Positions 1 through 6,940 are shown, counted from the first letter of the stretch. The stretch is 11,643 bases of DNA from JAGXLP01 sp964649445 (GCA_964649445.1 CAZYPS010000056.1:1-11643), one strand, 5' to 3'. Notes: a model not told the origin generated them from the sequence alone. Numbers and translations are program-made.

Positions 1-140
1 GCCCGCTCGGCCTCCGATAGGATTTTCCTGAACAATTACCAGAGAACCATAAGACGTGCGTTAAATCTATTGTCCTTTTGTTGTCGAGGGCTCCGGGCCG
101 AGAAAATTCCAGCGACGCGGCGCATATGTTTGACCGAATC

Positions 141-174
141 GGGAATTACCGGAGGCTTGCCTCAAGTAATTCCC
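141..174. repeat. Perfect two-tier inverted repeat (hairpin)
   Basis: GGGAATTAC (141-149) pairs perfectly with GTAATTCCC (166-174). Inside it, GAGGC (152-156) pairs with GCCTC (159-163), leaving a 2x2 internal loop. The tip is very tight: two bases, or four if the last pair opens. No T-tract follows on either strand, so it is not an ordinary intrinsic terminator. It may be part of a structured RNA, a dyad binding site, or the remnant of a small repeat element. Confidence 0.7.
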
Positions 175-245
175 AGTGAGGGATATTACCATAAACGAAT
201 AAGTTTAAATGTTTATGAGTGATACTTCCTATAAAAGAGACCCCC

Positions 246-251
246 TATAAT
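246..251 (+). promoter_or_regulatory. Possible -10 element before the structured cbiB leader
   Basis: A perfect TATAAT lies 14 bp before the structured element at 266-371. No good -35 hexamer is found 16-18 bp upstream (TACTTC at 17 bp), so the promoter would be weak or activator-dependent. It would start transcription near 258 and include the folded element in the cobalamin mRNA. The support is only the hexamer and its position. Confidence 0.35.
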
Positions 252-265
252 GAACAGGATAGTTT

Positions 266-371
266 GAGCACGCGAGTCGGAAATTTCTCGGTCCGGGAAG
301 CCCGGAGGTTCTATCGGCCGGGCACGGGGACCCGGCCTGCTTTGTATTGGTTAAAGGGCGTAACCGTGCTC
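266..371 (+). ncRNA. Candidate structured RNA or cis-regulatory leader of the cobalamin operon
   Basis: The element is closed by GAGCACG (266-272) with CGTGCTC (365-371). Inside are four consecutive helices: CGAG/CTCG (273-276 with 287-290), TCCGGG/CCCGGA around a 3-nt loop (292-306), a 7-bp GGCCGGG/CCCGGCC stem (316-322 with 331-337), and GGTTA/TAACC (349-353 with 361-365, sharing one base with the closing helix). A stack of perfect helices closed into a multibranch loop suggests a folded RNA. The segment AAGCCCGGAG...CGGCC (298-319) loosely recalls the B12-box end of cobalamin riboswitches. The other conserved blocks of that class (such as GCCACTG and the full GGAGACCTGCC) are missing. The 97-nt gap to cbiB fits a leader. 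It also vaguely resembles a cloverleaf, but lacks a T-loop. No family is assigned. Confidence 0.45.
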
Positions 372-467
372 GCTCGGTCTCAACCACAACTACGACTGAA
401 GGAGATTCATTAGAGTCTACTCGAAAAAAGATTTCGGAGAAATACGGAAATAATATAAAGGTCTTAG

Positions 468-1421
468 ATGAGAGTTGCCAATTTTGTTTTTCCAGTCAGC
501 CTGATAGTTCTACTTGGTAGTATTGCCCTGGATTTACTGCTGGGGGAACCTCCCGAATTTCTCCATCCGGTTGTCTGGATTGGCCGAATAATCGGAGTCC
601 TGAAGGAGCGTCTTGCGGGGACTGGACGGGATAAGCTTCTCGGAGGACTATTAGTTCTTTTGGTCGTCATAGGTACGGGAGGGGCGAGCTACCTGGCTAT
701 TATGTACGCATTGGACCTGTGGCTTCCCTTTGGCGTTTTTTTGGCGATATACCTGCTGAAATCGACGCTTTCGATCAGGAGCCTGATTGGAACCGTTCGG
801 ATTGTAGGACGAAATATAGAAGAAGACCTAGAGGAAGCGAGGGAGCAGTTACTGGCTCTGGTGGGTCGGGACAGATCCGATCTCTCTCGGGAGGAAATGC
901 GGTCGGCGACTATAGAATCTTTATTGGAAAACCTGATTGATTCAGTAGTTTCGCCGTCTTTTTACTTTTTCCTCGGTACGTTAATTAACCTCGAAACAGG
1001 AGTAGCTCTGGCGGTTTCCTTCAAGGCTTTGAATACTCTCGATTCGATGATTGGGTATAGGTCGGAGAGCTTGCGGGATTTCGGCTACCTGAGTGCGCGT
1101 CTGGACGATCTGGCGAACTGGATTCCCGCCCGGTTATCTCCTTTATTGATCTCGCTTGGTTCAACTTCATGGGGTCCGGTTAAGGTTTCAGCCAGAGACT
1201 GGAATAATACTTCCAGTCCGAACAGCGGCTGGCCCATGGGCGCGGGATCGGGAGCACTGAACCTAAAACTGGTAAAGGAATCCCATTACGTCCTGGGGTC
1301 GGAATTCGACCCTCCCGGCCCAGAAGATGTTGAGAGGGCTATCTCCCTGGTTGGTAGAACTACTGGTATTTACTTAATACTTCTGTGCGGAGGGATTTTC
1401 TTTTGCTCATCTATAGGATAA
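468..1421 (+). CDS. cbiB: Adenosylcobinamide-phosphate synthase CbiB/CobD
   Basis: An integral membrane protein of 317 aa, normal for the family. CbiB joins aminopropanol (or its phosphate) to adenosylcobyric acid, forming cobinamide late in cobalamin synthesis. Family hallmarks visible are DLLLGEPPEFLHPVVWIGR (about 22-40), the block ATIESLLENLIDSVVSP (about 147-163), KALNTLDSMIGYR (about 186-198) and the Gly-rich SGWPMGAGSGAL near 251-262. Hydrophobic segments lie near 6-25, 57-98, 160-182 and 297-315. The ATG is preceded by AAAGG and no alternative start is needed. It is first of three co-oriented cobalamin genes, with cbiA starting 66 bp downstream, and the pathway order makes an operon likely. 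The leader upstream contains a candidate folded RNA that may regulate it. The family call is secure. Confidence 0.95.
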   Translation: MRVANFVFPVSLIVLLGSIALDLLLGEPPEFLHPVVWIGRIIGVLKERLAGTGRDKLLGGLLVLLVVIGTGGASYLAIMYALDLWLPFGVFLAIYLLKSTLSIRSLIGTVRIVGRNIEEDLEEAREQLLALVGRDRSDLSREEMRSATIESLLENLIDSVVSPSFYFFLGTLINLETGVALAVSFKALNTLDSMIGYRSESLRDFGYLSARLDDLANWIPARLSPLLISLGSTSWGPVKVSARDWNNTSSPNSGWPMGAGSGALNLKLVKESHYVLGSEFDPPGPEDVERAISLVGRTTGIYLILLCGGIFFCSSIG

Positions 1422-1487
1422 TTATTGTTTGTTCCCCTGAAGTCCCCGGTTTGGTTGAGCTACTGGAAAGAGAAGGGATGCGCTGAG

Positions 1488-2801
1488 ATGAAAGGGGTAA
1501 TTATTGCCGGTACGAGTTCGGGAGTGGGCAAAACCGTCGCGACACTGGTGGTCCTTCGAGCACTTGAAAATCTTGGTGAGGATCCCCAGCCGGCAAAAAT
1601 TGGACCGGACTACATAGATCCAAGCCACCATCGAGCTCTTACGGGGAAACCCTCTAGAACGCTTGATCTCTGGTTGGAAGGCAGGCGAGGAGTAATAGAA
1701 AACTACCACAGAGGAAAGGGAAGTATCTGCGTGGCTGAAGGAGTCATGGGGCTCTATGATGGAAGCAGGTCCAGTACGGCAAAGGTAGCTGAAATACTGG
1801 GGCTTCCAATCGTGCTGGTGGTCGACGGTAGTGCCGGGATGGAAAGCGTCGCGGCGACTGCTCTGGGGTTTAAGGAATACGCTGAATATCGGGAACTGGA
1901 TATAGAAATTGCAGGGATAATCTCTCAAAAAACCAACCCAGGGTCTCACGAGCAAGGGATCCGAGATGGATTACCCGAGGAACTGAACTTTTTTGGTAAC
2001 ATACCTCCCGTAATGGACCTTGATATCCCCGAGCGCCACCTGGGGCTATTCATGGGTGGGCAATCCACGGTTTCGGAAGAGGAACTGGACCGGGCAGGGC
2101 GCGGAATTGATGCCGAATTATTGCTGGAAACTGCTCGGGAGCCGGACAAACCCGAGCGGCAAAGCCCGTCTAATCAGGTTGATCATAAGAACTTGACGAT
2201 AGGAATGGCTTACGATCCCGCGTTTAACTTCGTATATCCTCGGACACGGGAGGAATTGAAGAAAGCGGAGCTGGTCACGTTTTCGCCGCTGGATGGTGAT
2301 CAGGTGCCGGACGTGGACGGTATTTATTTGCCCGGCGGCTACCCCGAACTTCATCCTAACCAGCTCTCGAAAAGTTTGACTATAGAAGAGATAGCGGCGA
2401 AGGCAGAGGATGGGGTCCCGATATTTGGAGAGTGTGGTGGTATGATGGTTATGTGCCGGTCTCTGGTGACTAAGGACGGTCAGGAGTACGAAATGACCGG
2501 AATCTTGCAGGCTGAAGTAGAAATGGTCGAGGATTTACAGGGACTTGGTTACGTTGAACTGGAAGGAGAGACCGATTCACCCATTTGCTCGACCGGGAAT
2601 AGGCTTAAGGGGCACGAGTTTCACTATTCCCGGATAAAAGTCCAGTCCGAAGCGGATTTTGCCTTTCGGGTAAAACGGGGTGAAGGCATGGGCGAGGGTT
2701 ACGAAGGACTGGTTGGATATAACTCCATCGGAACCTATGCTCATTTCCACCCGGAGTCCGGCGCGTTTGAGGGTTTCTTATCCTGGATTGAGCAGTTTTG
2801 A
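1488..2801 (+). CDS. cbiA: Cobyrinic acid a,c-diamide synthase
   Basis: Glutamine- and ATP-dependent amidation of corrin side chains a and c (CbiA in the anaerobic route, CobB in the aerobic one), 437 aa. The N-terminal P-loop amidoligase domain starts with GTSSGVGKT (about 7-15), followed by KIGPDYIDPSHH and the EGVMGLYDG segment. The C-terminal class-I-like glutaminase domain carries LPGGYPELH, the nucleophile Cys316 in GECGGMM, and a terminal GTYAHFHP (His419/His421). I chose ATG 1488, not the in-frame TTG at 1425, because the P-loop then sits at the usual N-terminal position and a GAAGGG motif lies just upstream. The sequence recalls haloarchaeal CbiA closely, from memory only. It lies between cbiB and cobQ in one probable operon. 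Confidence 0.95.
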   Translation: MKGVIIAGTSSGVGKTVATLVVLRALENLGEDPQPAKIGPDYIDPSHHRALTGKPSRTLDLWLEGRRGVIENYHRGKGSICVAEGVMGLYDGSRSSTAKVAEILGLPIVLVVDGSAGMESVAATALGFKEYAEYRELDIEIAGIISQKTNPGSHEQGIRDGLPEELNFFGNIPPVMDLDIPERHLGLFMGGQSTVSEEELDRAGRGIDAELLLETAREPDKPERQSPSNQVDHKNLTIGMAYDPAFNFVYPRTREELKKAELVTFSPLDGDQVPDVDGIYLPGGYPELHPNQLSKSLTIEEIAAKAEDGVPIFGECGGMMVMCRSLVTKDGQEYEMTGILQAEVEMVEDLQGLGYVELEGETDSPICSTGNRLKGHEFHYSRIKVQSEADFAFRVKRGEGMGEGYEGLVGYNSIGTYAHFHPESGAFEGFLSWIEQF

Positions 2802-2847
2802 GAGCTTTTAGGGTTGAAATAACTGCAATACGGGCAAGGTGGTTTAG

Positions 2848-4332
2848 ATGACCAGGACTATTCTTGTGGCCGGAACATCGAGTCATTCGGGTAAAAGTAC
2901 TATAAATGCTGGTTTATGTCGGGCGTTGGCTCGACGAGGCAAGTCCGTCGCTCCGTTCAAAGCCCAGAACATGAGCAACAACGCTCGAGCCGTGATTTCT
3001 CCGGACGGGGGCTGGGGGGAAATGGGGGTCTCGCAGTACGTTCAAGCGAAAGCGGCCCGGGTCAGGCCGACCACCGATATGAACCCGGTTTTGTTAAAGC
3101 CACGAGGTGAAGGTGAAAGCCAGCTCGTGGTCCAGGGTGAAGCCGTGGGGCACTTTGAGGCGGGAAACTACTACCGGGATCGCTGGGAGGAAGCGCGAAA
3201 AGCGGTCAGGAGTTCCTATGAACGATTGGCTGAGGACTACAATTATATCGTGGCCGAGGGGGCGGGAAGTATCGCTGAGATAAACCTTCAAGAAAGGGAT
3301 CTGGCGAATATTGAGACTGCCAGAATAGCAGACGCCGAGATACTTCTGGTGGGAGACATAGAGCGGGGAGGCGTGTTTGCCAGCCTCTACGGGACGGTAA
3401 AACTGCTTCCGGGGAAAATCAGAGATAAGGTAAAAGGAACGATTATCAATAAATTCCGGGGTGACGAGTCCCTGCTCGTACCAGGAATAGACGAGATCGA
3501 GGATAAACTTGGCCTTCCAGTACTCGGAATCGTACCTTATGAAGATATTTCACTCCCGTCGGAAGATAGTGTATCCCTTCCCTCCGTGGGAGAACGGATG
3601 GTATGGGGGGACGACGATAAGGTTTCGGAGAGAAACGCAGTGAAGATAGCGGTGCCAAGGTTGCCGCGTATTTCCAACTTCACCGATCTCGAACCACTTG
3701 CCCGAGAACCGGGTGTAAGAGTGGTTTTCACAGAACTGGAAGCCAGTCTGGACTTTGCCGAGGCGGTCGTGATACCCGGGACTAAAAATACCGTCGATGA
3801 TCTTGTTGCTCTACGAGAATCGGGATTTTTCGAAAAATTACGAGACTTTAATGGCTACGTCGTGGGGATTTGTGGAGGTTATCAAATGCTTGGTGAGACG
3901 GTAAAGAATGCCGGGGTGGAGAGTGTAGACGGGGAGCTGAACGAGGTCGAGGGGGTAGGGTTGTTACCTGTGGTAACCGAGTTCACCCGGGCAAAAAAGG
4001 TAAAAGAGGTTACAGAAGACCTGGAAGGATACGGACCTATGGCCGGAGCAAGCACAGAAGTGACCGGTTACGAGATTCACATGGGAACAAGCACAATTGT
4101 GGGTCGGGTTGAACATCCTCTCGAGGAAGAAAGTGCTGCGACCGATAGAGTTCTGGGTACGTATATCCACGGACTGTTCGAAAACGAATCTCCAAGGAAG
4201 AAATTTATCGATAATCTTTACTCTCGCTCCGGGAAAGAAAAACCTGCGACATCCACTCGACCCGGAAAATTTTACGAAGGCACTGCCGATCTGGTCGAGG
4301 AGAACCTCGATCTCGAGTGGCTGTTAGACTAA
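2848..4332 (+). CDS. cobQ: Cobyric acid synthase CobQ/CbiP
   Basis: Amidates the b, d, e and g carboxylates of adenosylcobyrinic a,c-diamide using glutamine and ATP, 494 aa, normal family length. The amidoligase domain begins with GTSSHSGKST (about 9-18) and contains KAQNMSNNA, KPRGEGESQLV, EGAGSIAEINL and DIERGGVFASLYGT, all classic CobQ blocks. The C-terminal glutaminase has VIPGTKNTVDDL, nucleophile Cys342 in GICGGYQMLG, and His441 in GTYIHGLF. The ATG is preceded by AAGGTGG. It lies 46 bp after cbiA and supplies the substrate for CbiB. An adenosyltransferase (CobA/BtuR type) needed between the two amidation steps is not in the window. The gene stops one base short of the convergent kinase gene, leaving no room for a separate terminator. 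Confidence 0.96.
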   Translation: MTRTILVAGTSSHSGKSTINAGLCRALARRGKSVAPFKAQNMSNNARAVISPDGGWGEMGVSQYVQAKAARVRPTTDMNPVLLKPRGEGESQLVVQGEAVGHFEAGNYYRDRWEEARKAVRSSYERLAEDYNYIVAEGAGSIAEINLQERDLANIETARIADAEILLVGDIERGGVFASLYGTVKLLPGKIRDKVKGTIINKFRGDESLLVPGIDEIEDKLGLPVLGIVPYEDISLPSEDSVSLPSVGERMVWGDDDKVSERNAVKIAVPRLPRISNFTDLEPLAREPGVRVVFTELEASLDFAEAVVIPGTKNTVDDLVALRESGFFEKLRDFNGYVVGICGGYQMLGETVKNAGVESVDGELNEVEGVGLLPVVTEFTRAKKVKEVTEDLEGYGPMAGASTEVTGYEIHMGTSTIVGRVEHPLEEESAATDRVLGTYIHGLFENESPRKKFIDNLYSRSGKEKPATSTRPGKFYEGTADLVEENLDLEWLLD

Positions 4333-4333
4333 A

Positions 4334-5308
4334 TTATTTGATGGTCCTGCCGTTCGGTTTTACTCGCTTCTTTCCAAGTTTTACGAGATTGAAGTCCTTT
4401 TCTGGAGAAAGTATCTCCATCCCCTTGCCGCCGATCCCTGTAATTGTAGCTTCTCCGGCGAAGTTACCATTTTTGTAACAACCTACCAGACGGTACTTTA
4501 GGTCAGCCGTTGAATGATGGTTTATCCTGTTCACGTTAAATTCTTCCTTCATTCCGGACCGGCAATCGGGCCGGGAAGAGGATATTATTGAGAGCGTATT
4601 TCCGTATTTCCAGCCGGCCGTAACTTCCCCGTTCAATAACTCTTCTAGCTGGGCCGAGGGGACCTTCTCCCCCTGGCCCAAAAGAGTGCCGGCGAGTTTT
4701 AGGTCTTCCCAGGATTTTTTGACTCTACTGGAGAGCGAAAAGTGGTATTTGAATTTTCTAATACGATTAGCAGTCCTTTCTCCTCTGGACTTTTTTTCAC
4801 GGTTTTGGGCTTCTAAAGTTATCACGCTGCCCCGGAAAGGGTAGTGAGCAAATTTTTCCAGTTCGTCTCCCCGCTGGAGTAGCAGGAGGGTATCCGGTTC
4901 GACGAGGCTGATCAGTTCTCCTTTGTAGACACGAGCAGCTTCCCCTTCGATCCACCCGTCCGTATCGATAAAACACCTTTCGGAATCCTGGTTCACCAGT
5001 TTAGAAATCCCTGTCATAACCTGTACCAGGTTACCCCGAGGAGTAAAACTTCCGACAAAGTATCCGTCCTGCATTCCACTACTGTAAGTGCCGAGGGATA
5101 TCAATCCTGGAGGTCCGATCTCGGACTGGCCCAGATCTCCGTCGATTACTAGTCCCCCGAGTTCATTTTGGATTGTCCTGATTAGAGTAGTCTTTCCTGT
5201 ATCCATACCACCCAGGACCATTATACTCCTGGAGTCCGCAATTTTTCTCAGAAGGTCGGCTAAATCAAAGGGAAAATTCGGATGGTCATTCACGGAGACC
5301 ACCTTCAC
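4334..5308 (-). CDS. Clp1/Grc3-like P-loop polynucleotide kinase family protein
   Basis: A 324-aa soluble protein. The N-terminal domain has Walker A GGMDTGKTT (33-41) and the diagnostic VIDGDLGQSEIGPPG (54-68), in which Asp56, Asp58 and Gln61 match the catalytic-site block of Clp1/Grc3 kinases. These phosphorylate RNA or DNA 5'-hydroxyl ends in eukaryotes and archaea; bacterial homologues are often labelled Clp1/GlmU and their role is poorly known. The C-terminal half (about 180-324) is basic and not recognised. It probably starts at GTG 5308, because an in-frame stop lies nine codons upstream; GTG 5302 and 5293 are alternatives. The Shine-Dalgarno is weak and I found no clear promoter. The gene is convergent with cobQ and 192 bp downstream of lapA on the same strand. 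The fold call is strong; the nucleic-acid 5'-kinase activity is inferred. Confidence 0.82.
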   Translation of the reverse strand: MKVVSVNDHPNFPFDLADLLRKIADSRSIMVLGGMDTGKTTLIRTIQNELGGLVIDGDLGQSEIGPPGLISLGTYSSGMQDGYFVGSFTPRGNLVQVMTGISKLVNQDSERCFIDTDGWIEGEAARVYKGELISLVEPDTLLLLQRGDELEKFAHYPFRGSVITLEAQNREKKSRGERTANRIRKFKYHFSLSSRVKKSWEDLKLAGTLLGQGEKVPSAQLEELLNGEVTAGWKYGNTLSIISSSRPDCRSGMKEEFNVNRINHHSTADLKYRLVGCYKNGNFAGEATITGIGGKGMEILSPEKDFNLVKLGKKRVKPNGRTIK

Positions 5309-5500
5309 CTGACAGAGAATTATTCGTTCTCCATTAGGTTAAAAACATTGCCTCCGGATTTCTAGATCCCAGGTAAATTAAAATGATAACCACATCTAAC
5401 ACGTAAGCTGACAAAGAAAAGGTAAATGGTGTGTCAAGAAAATGTCATATTTTAGAGTCGATTAAGGCAGGAAATGTTGGACTTTAAATGATTTGTTTGG

Positions 5501-5701
5501 TTACTTTTTATTGAAAAAAGTTATCCGGCCCAGCAGACCAAGTACGAACCCAGCAGCCGCAGTAAGGAATAATAACGCGGCCTGAGGCATTTCTACCCTC
5601 GCGAACAATAATCTCGTTGAAACCGTCTCAAGGTTCTGGAAAATTATGATTACCAGAAGTATAGCGACAATTCCTGCAATCACCATTTTTGTTTTTCTCA
5701 T
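5501..5701 (-). CDS. Small LapA-domain (DUF1049) inner-membrane protein
   Basis: A 66-aa protein with two hydrophobic segments (about 6-23 and 38-60). Between them is IIFQNLETVSTRLLF, the FQN pattern typical of the LapA/DUF1049 family, and it ends in basic residues. In Gram-negative bacteria, members (LapA/YciS) act with LapB in lipopolysaccharide control; whether that applies here is unknown, since no lapB neighbour is visible. The ATG is preceded by TGAGGT at 6 nt spacing and by a near-consensus sigma-70 promoter. It is divergent from the coiled-coil membrane gene at 5919, so the pair may be co-regulated envelope proteins. Confidence 0.8.
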   Translation of the reverse strand: MRKTKMVIAGIVAILLVIIIFQNLETVSTRLLFARVEMPQAALLFLTAAAGFVLGLLGRITFFNKK

Positions 5702-5752
5702 GATTTTACCTCAATATTTCGTTTTTATTTATTAAAGCCTTATTTAACTAGA

Positions 5753-5781
5753 ATTATAGTTTGCCTTTGATTTTCAGTCAA
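5753..5781 (-). promoter_or_regulatory. Sigma-70 promoter of the lapA-like gene
   Basis: Read on the minus strand: TTGACT (5776-5781), a 17-bp spacer, then TATAAT (5753-5758). Both hexamers are near or at consensus and the spacer is ideal. The predicted start is near 5746, giving a leader of about 45 nt to the ATG with TGAGGT. This is the clearest promoter in the window and good evidence for a bacterial host. Confidence 0.85.
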
Positions 5782-5829
5782 CTGGAAGAGGGCCATCTTT
5801 AATGGCGCATCCGACTTTCCCGGTTCTGA

Positions 5830-5857
5830 TTGAGGTTTGATTTAATTAGAGTATACA
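5830..5857 (+). promoter_or_regulatory. Sigma-70-like promoter of the coiled-coil gene
   Basis: TTGAGG (5830-5835), a 16-bp spacer, then TATACA (5852-5857). Four of six bases match consensus in the -35 and four or five in the -10. The start would be near 5864, about 55 nt before the ATG at 5919. The placement is right and it lies back to back with the lapA promoter. Confidence 0.55.
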
Positions 5858-5918
5858 AATAGACTTTGATGAGGAGTGACAAGAAGTTTATCAAATTGAC
5901 TACTGGAGGTAGTGCAAA

Positions 5919-6638
5919 ATGACAAATTTTTCCAAGTTCATGGTTTACGTTCTTTTACTTGCTTTAATTGGCGGGCTATTGTACGTGGGGATTAGTTATA
6001 ACGCCAGGATCAGGTCCACGGTTGAGTCCGAAAGAGTAGAAGAGCTCGAATCCCAGGTAAATGACCTTTCGAATCAACTGGAAGAAGCAAGGACCAATCA
6101 GGAAGAGAGGATCTCTTCTCTCGAAACCGAGCTAAGTGAACAAATGGATCAGATGTCCGGGGAGCTGGAGAGCCTGATGAGTCAAGTAAATGACCTCGTC
6201 GAAGAAGATAATTCGCTATCAAGTCGAATAGACGAGTGGGGAAAGGCCCATAAAGAACTGACGGAAAGAGTTGATTCTCTCGCCACGGATAACGAGAGTC
6301 TCACCGAGAAAATTGCCGATCTCGATTCAATGAAGAGCCGTCTGGATAGTCTGGAGATGGAGCTGAGCGATCTCCGAGCCAACCTTGAGGACTACAAGAA
6401 TTCGGAAAAGCGTCGGATTGATTCAATAATCAGTCAAATGGATGGACTAAAATCCAAAGTTAGTACTTTAGGTTCACGGGTGAGTAGCCTGGATAGCGCT
6501 AACGACTCCTTAAGGGAAAGTTGGAACGAGCTCGAGAATATGGTCCAGACCAGGTTTGAAACTCTGGAGTCCGAGTTTGAGGCACTTCGCGAGCAGGTTC
6601 AGACTAACTCCGATATCCTTTCCGAAATGAGTTCGTAA
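5919..6638 (+). CDS. Membrane-anchored coiled-coil protein, function unknown
   Basis: 239 aa. One N-terminal transmembrane segment (about 8-26) is followed by a nearly continuous coiled coil from about 36 to the C-terminus. This has regular hydrophobic positions and is rich in Glu, Ser, Leu and Asp; LESQVNDLSNQLEEAR and SRVSSLDSANDSL are typical stretches. There is no catalytic domain, no cysteine and no signal cleavage site. It is therefore likely a type II or signal-anchored rod facing the outside, or a cytoplasmic rod if inverted. TGGAGGT sits 8 nt before the ATG. It has its own promoter and a terminator about 105 bp downstream, so it is probably monocistronic. The divergent partner is a LapA-like membrane protein. 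The architecture recalls structural or tethering proteins of the cell envelope, but coiled coils match many unrelated families and I assign no function. Confidence 0.8.
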   Translation: MTNFSKFMVYVLLLALIGGLLYVGISYNARIRSTVESERVEELESQVNDLSNQLEEARTNQEERISSLETELSEQMDQMSGELESLMSQVNDLVEEDNSLSSRIDEWGKAHKELTERVDSLATDNESLTEKIADLDSMKSRLDSLEMELSDLRANLEDYKNSEKRRIDSIISQMDGLKSKVSTLGSRVSSLDSANDSLRESWNELENMVQTRFETLESEFEALREQVQTNSDILSEMSS

Positions 6639-6672
6639 TTTCTTATTTTACGGATATAGCTATCAATCAATT

Positions 6673-6691
6673 GAGGCGTTTGATTCGCCTC
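6673..6691. other. Small perfect hairpin after the coiled-coil gene
   Basis: GAGGCG (6673-6678) pairs with CGCCTC (6686-6691) around a 7-nt loop, 35 bp after the stop codon. No T-tract follows. It could protect the mRNA 3' end formed at the stronger terminator downstream. Confidence 0.45.
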
Positions 6692-6743
6692 GGAAGAGTT
6701 TGCCGGAATATTGCTGGATAAACTAGATAAAGTTTTTTGAACG

Positions 6744-6795
6744 GACCGTCCGGTTGGATCGAAGTTGCCTGGTTTCCGACCTGGGCGGTCTTTTT
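6744..6795 (+). terminator. Intrinsic (Rho-independent) terminator
   Basis: GACCGTCC (6744-6751) pairs with GGGCGGTC (6783-6790) and, stacked inside after one bulged base, GGTTGG (6752-6757) pairs with CCGACC (6776-6781). This gives a 14-bp stem with two G-U pairs and an 18-nt loop. TTTTT follows directly (6791-6795). It ends the coiled-coil transcript and isolates mgtE downstream. Confidence 0.85.
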
Positions 6796-6898
6796 GATAC
6801 GGCGACTCTTTTCCCTGAGTCCTAGTGATAATAGGTTTTATTCTATTAACCCCTGATTCTACTGAAAGAGCCGGGCAAGGTTAAAAAATACCAATTGC

Positions 6899-6940
6899 AA
6901 GGAGGTTTGAATTTTCTTCCCGCTCCTGGGTGATAAAACT
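6899..6940 (+). promoter_or_regulatory. Split or sequesterable ribosome-binding region of mgtE
   Basis: A strong AAGGAGG (6899-6905) lies 35 nt before the mgtE ATG, too far to serve it directly. A second anti-SD-complementary GGTGAT (6929-6934) lies 6 nt before the ATG and probably decides the start. AGGAG (6900-6904) can pair with CTCCT (6923-6927), which would loop out the spacer and bring the two halves together, or hide the first. No M-box magnesium riboswitch consensus is visible in 6796-6940. Confidence 0.4.

Larger units (their letters stand above)
1..467. other. Gene-free, structure-rich region upstream of cbiB
   Basis: I see no convincing protein gene here. Frame 1 is open from base 1 to about 222, but its translation has many Arg, Cys and Ile residues in no recognisable pattern, and no start lies inside the window. 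An upstream gene tail is therefore possible but unsupported. The stretch is unusually rich in inverted repeats: CTCGGCC (6-12) with GGCCGAG (96-102), a long hairpin at 141-174, and a multi-armed structure at 266-371. It could be the leader of the cobalamin operon plus a separate RNA or repeat remnant. Confidence 0.6.

Noticed and set aside
266..371. tRNA-like cloverleaf with a long variable arm
   Set aside because: The acceptor-like 7-bp stem and arms are suggestive, but there is no TTCRA T-loop, no two bases between acceptor and D stem, one base is shared between stems, and the anticodon loop would have 3 nt.
219..413. 64-codon GTG-started frame upstream of cbiB
   Set aside because: It overlaps the hairpin-rich element, has no Shine-Dalgarno, and its translation resembles no protein; the helices explain the sequence better.
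1425..1487. N-terminal extension of CbiA from TTG 1425
   Set aside because: The added 21 residues match nothing in the family, while ATG 1488 places the P-loop correctly and has a GAAGGG motif upstream.
2605..2886. Minus-strand open frame across the cbiA-cobQ junction
   Set aside because: It overlaps the well-supported cbiA 3' end and the cobQ start and has no ribosome site or recognisable content; a shadow of the real genes.
5315..5331. GAGAA/TTCTC hairpin upstream of the kinase gene
   Set aside because: It has only five pairs in AT-rich DNA and no associated signal; likely chance.
5409..5437. Minus-strand promoter for the Clp1-like gene with perfect TTGACA (5432-5437)
   Set aside because: At 16-18 bp spacing the -10 is TTGTCA or worse, so a working promoter is not supported.
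6907..6931. Eight-codon leader peptide (TTG start) after AAGGAGG before mgtE
   Set aside because: The spacing from the ribosome site to the TTG is only about 2 nt and no regulatory codon run is seen.
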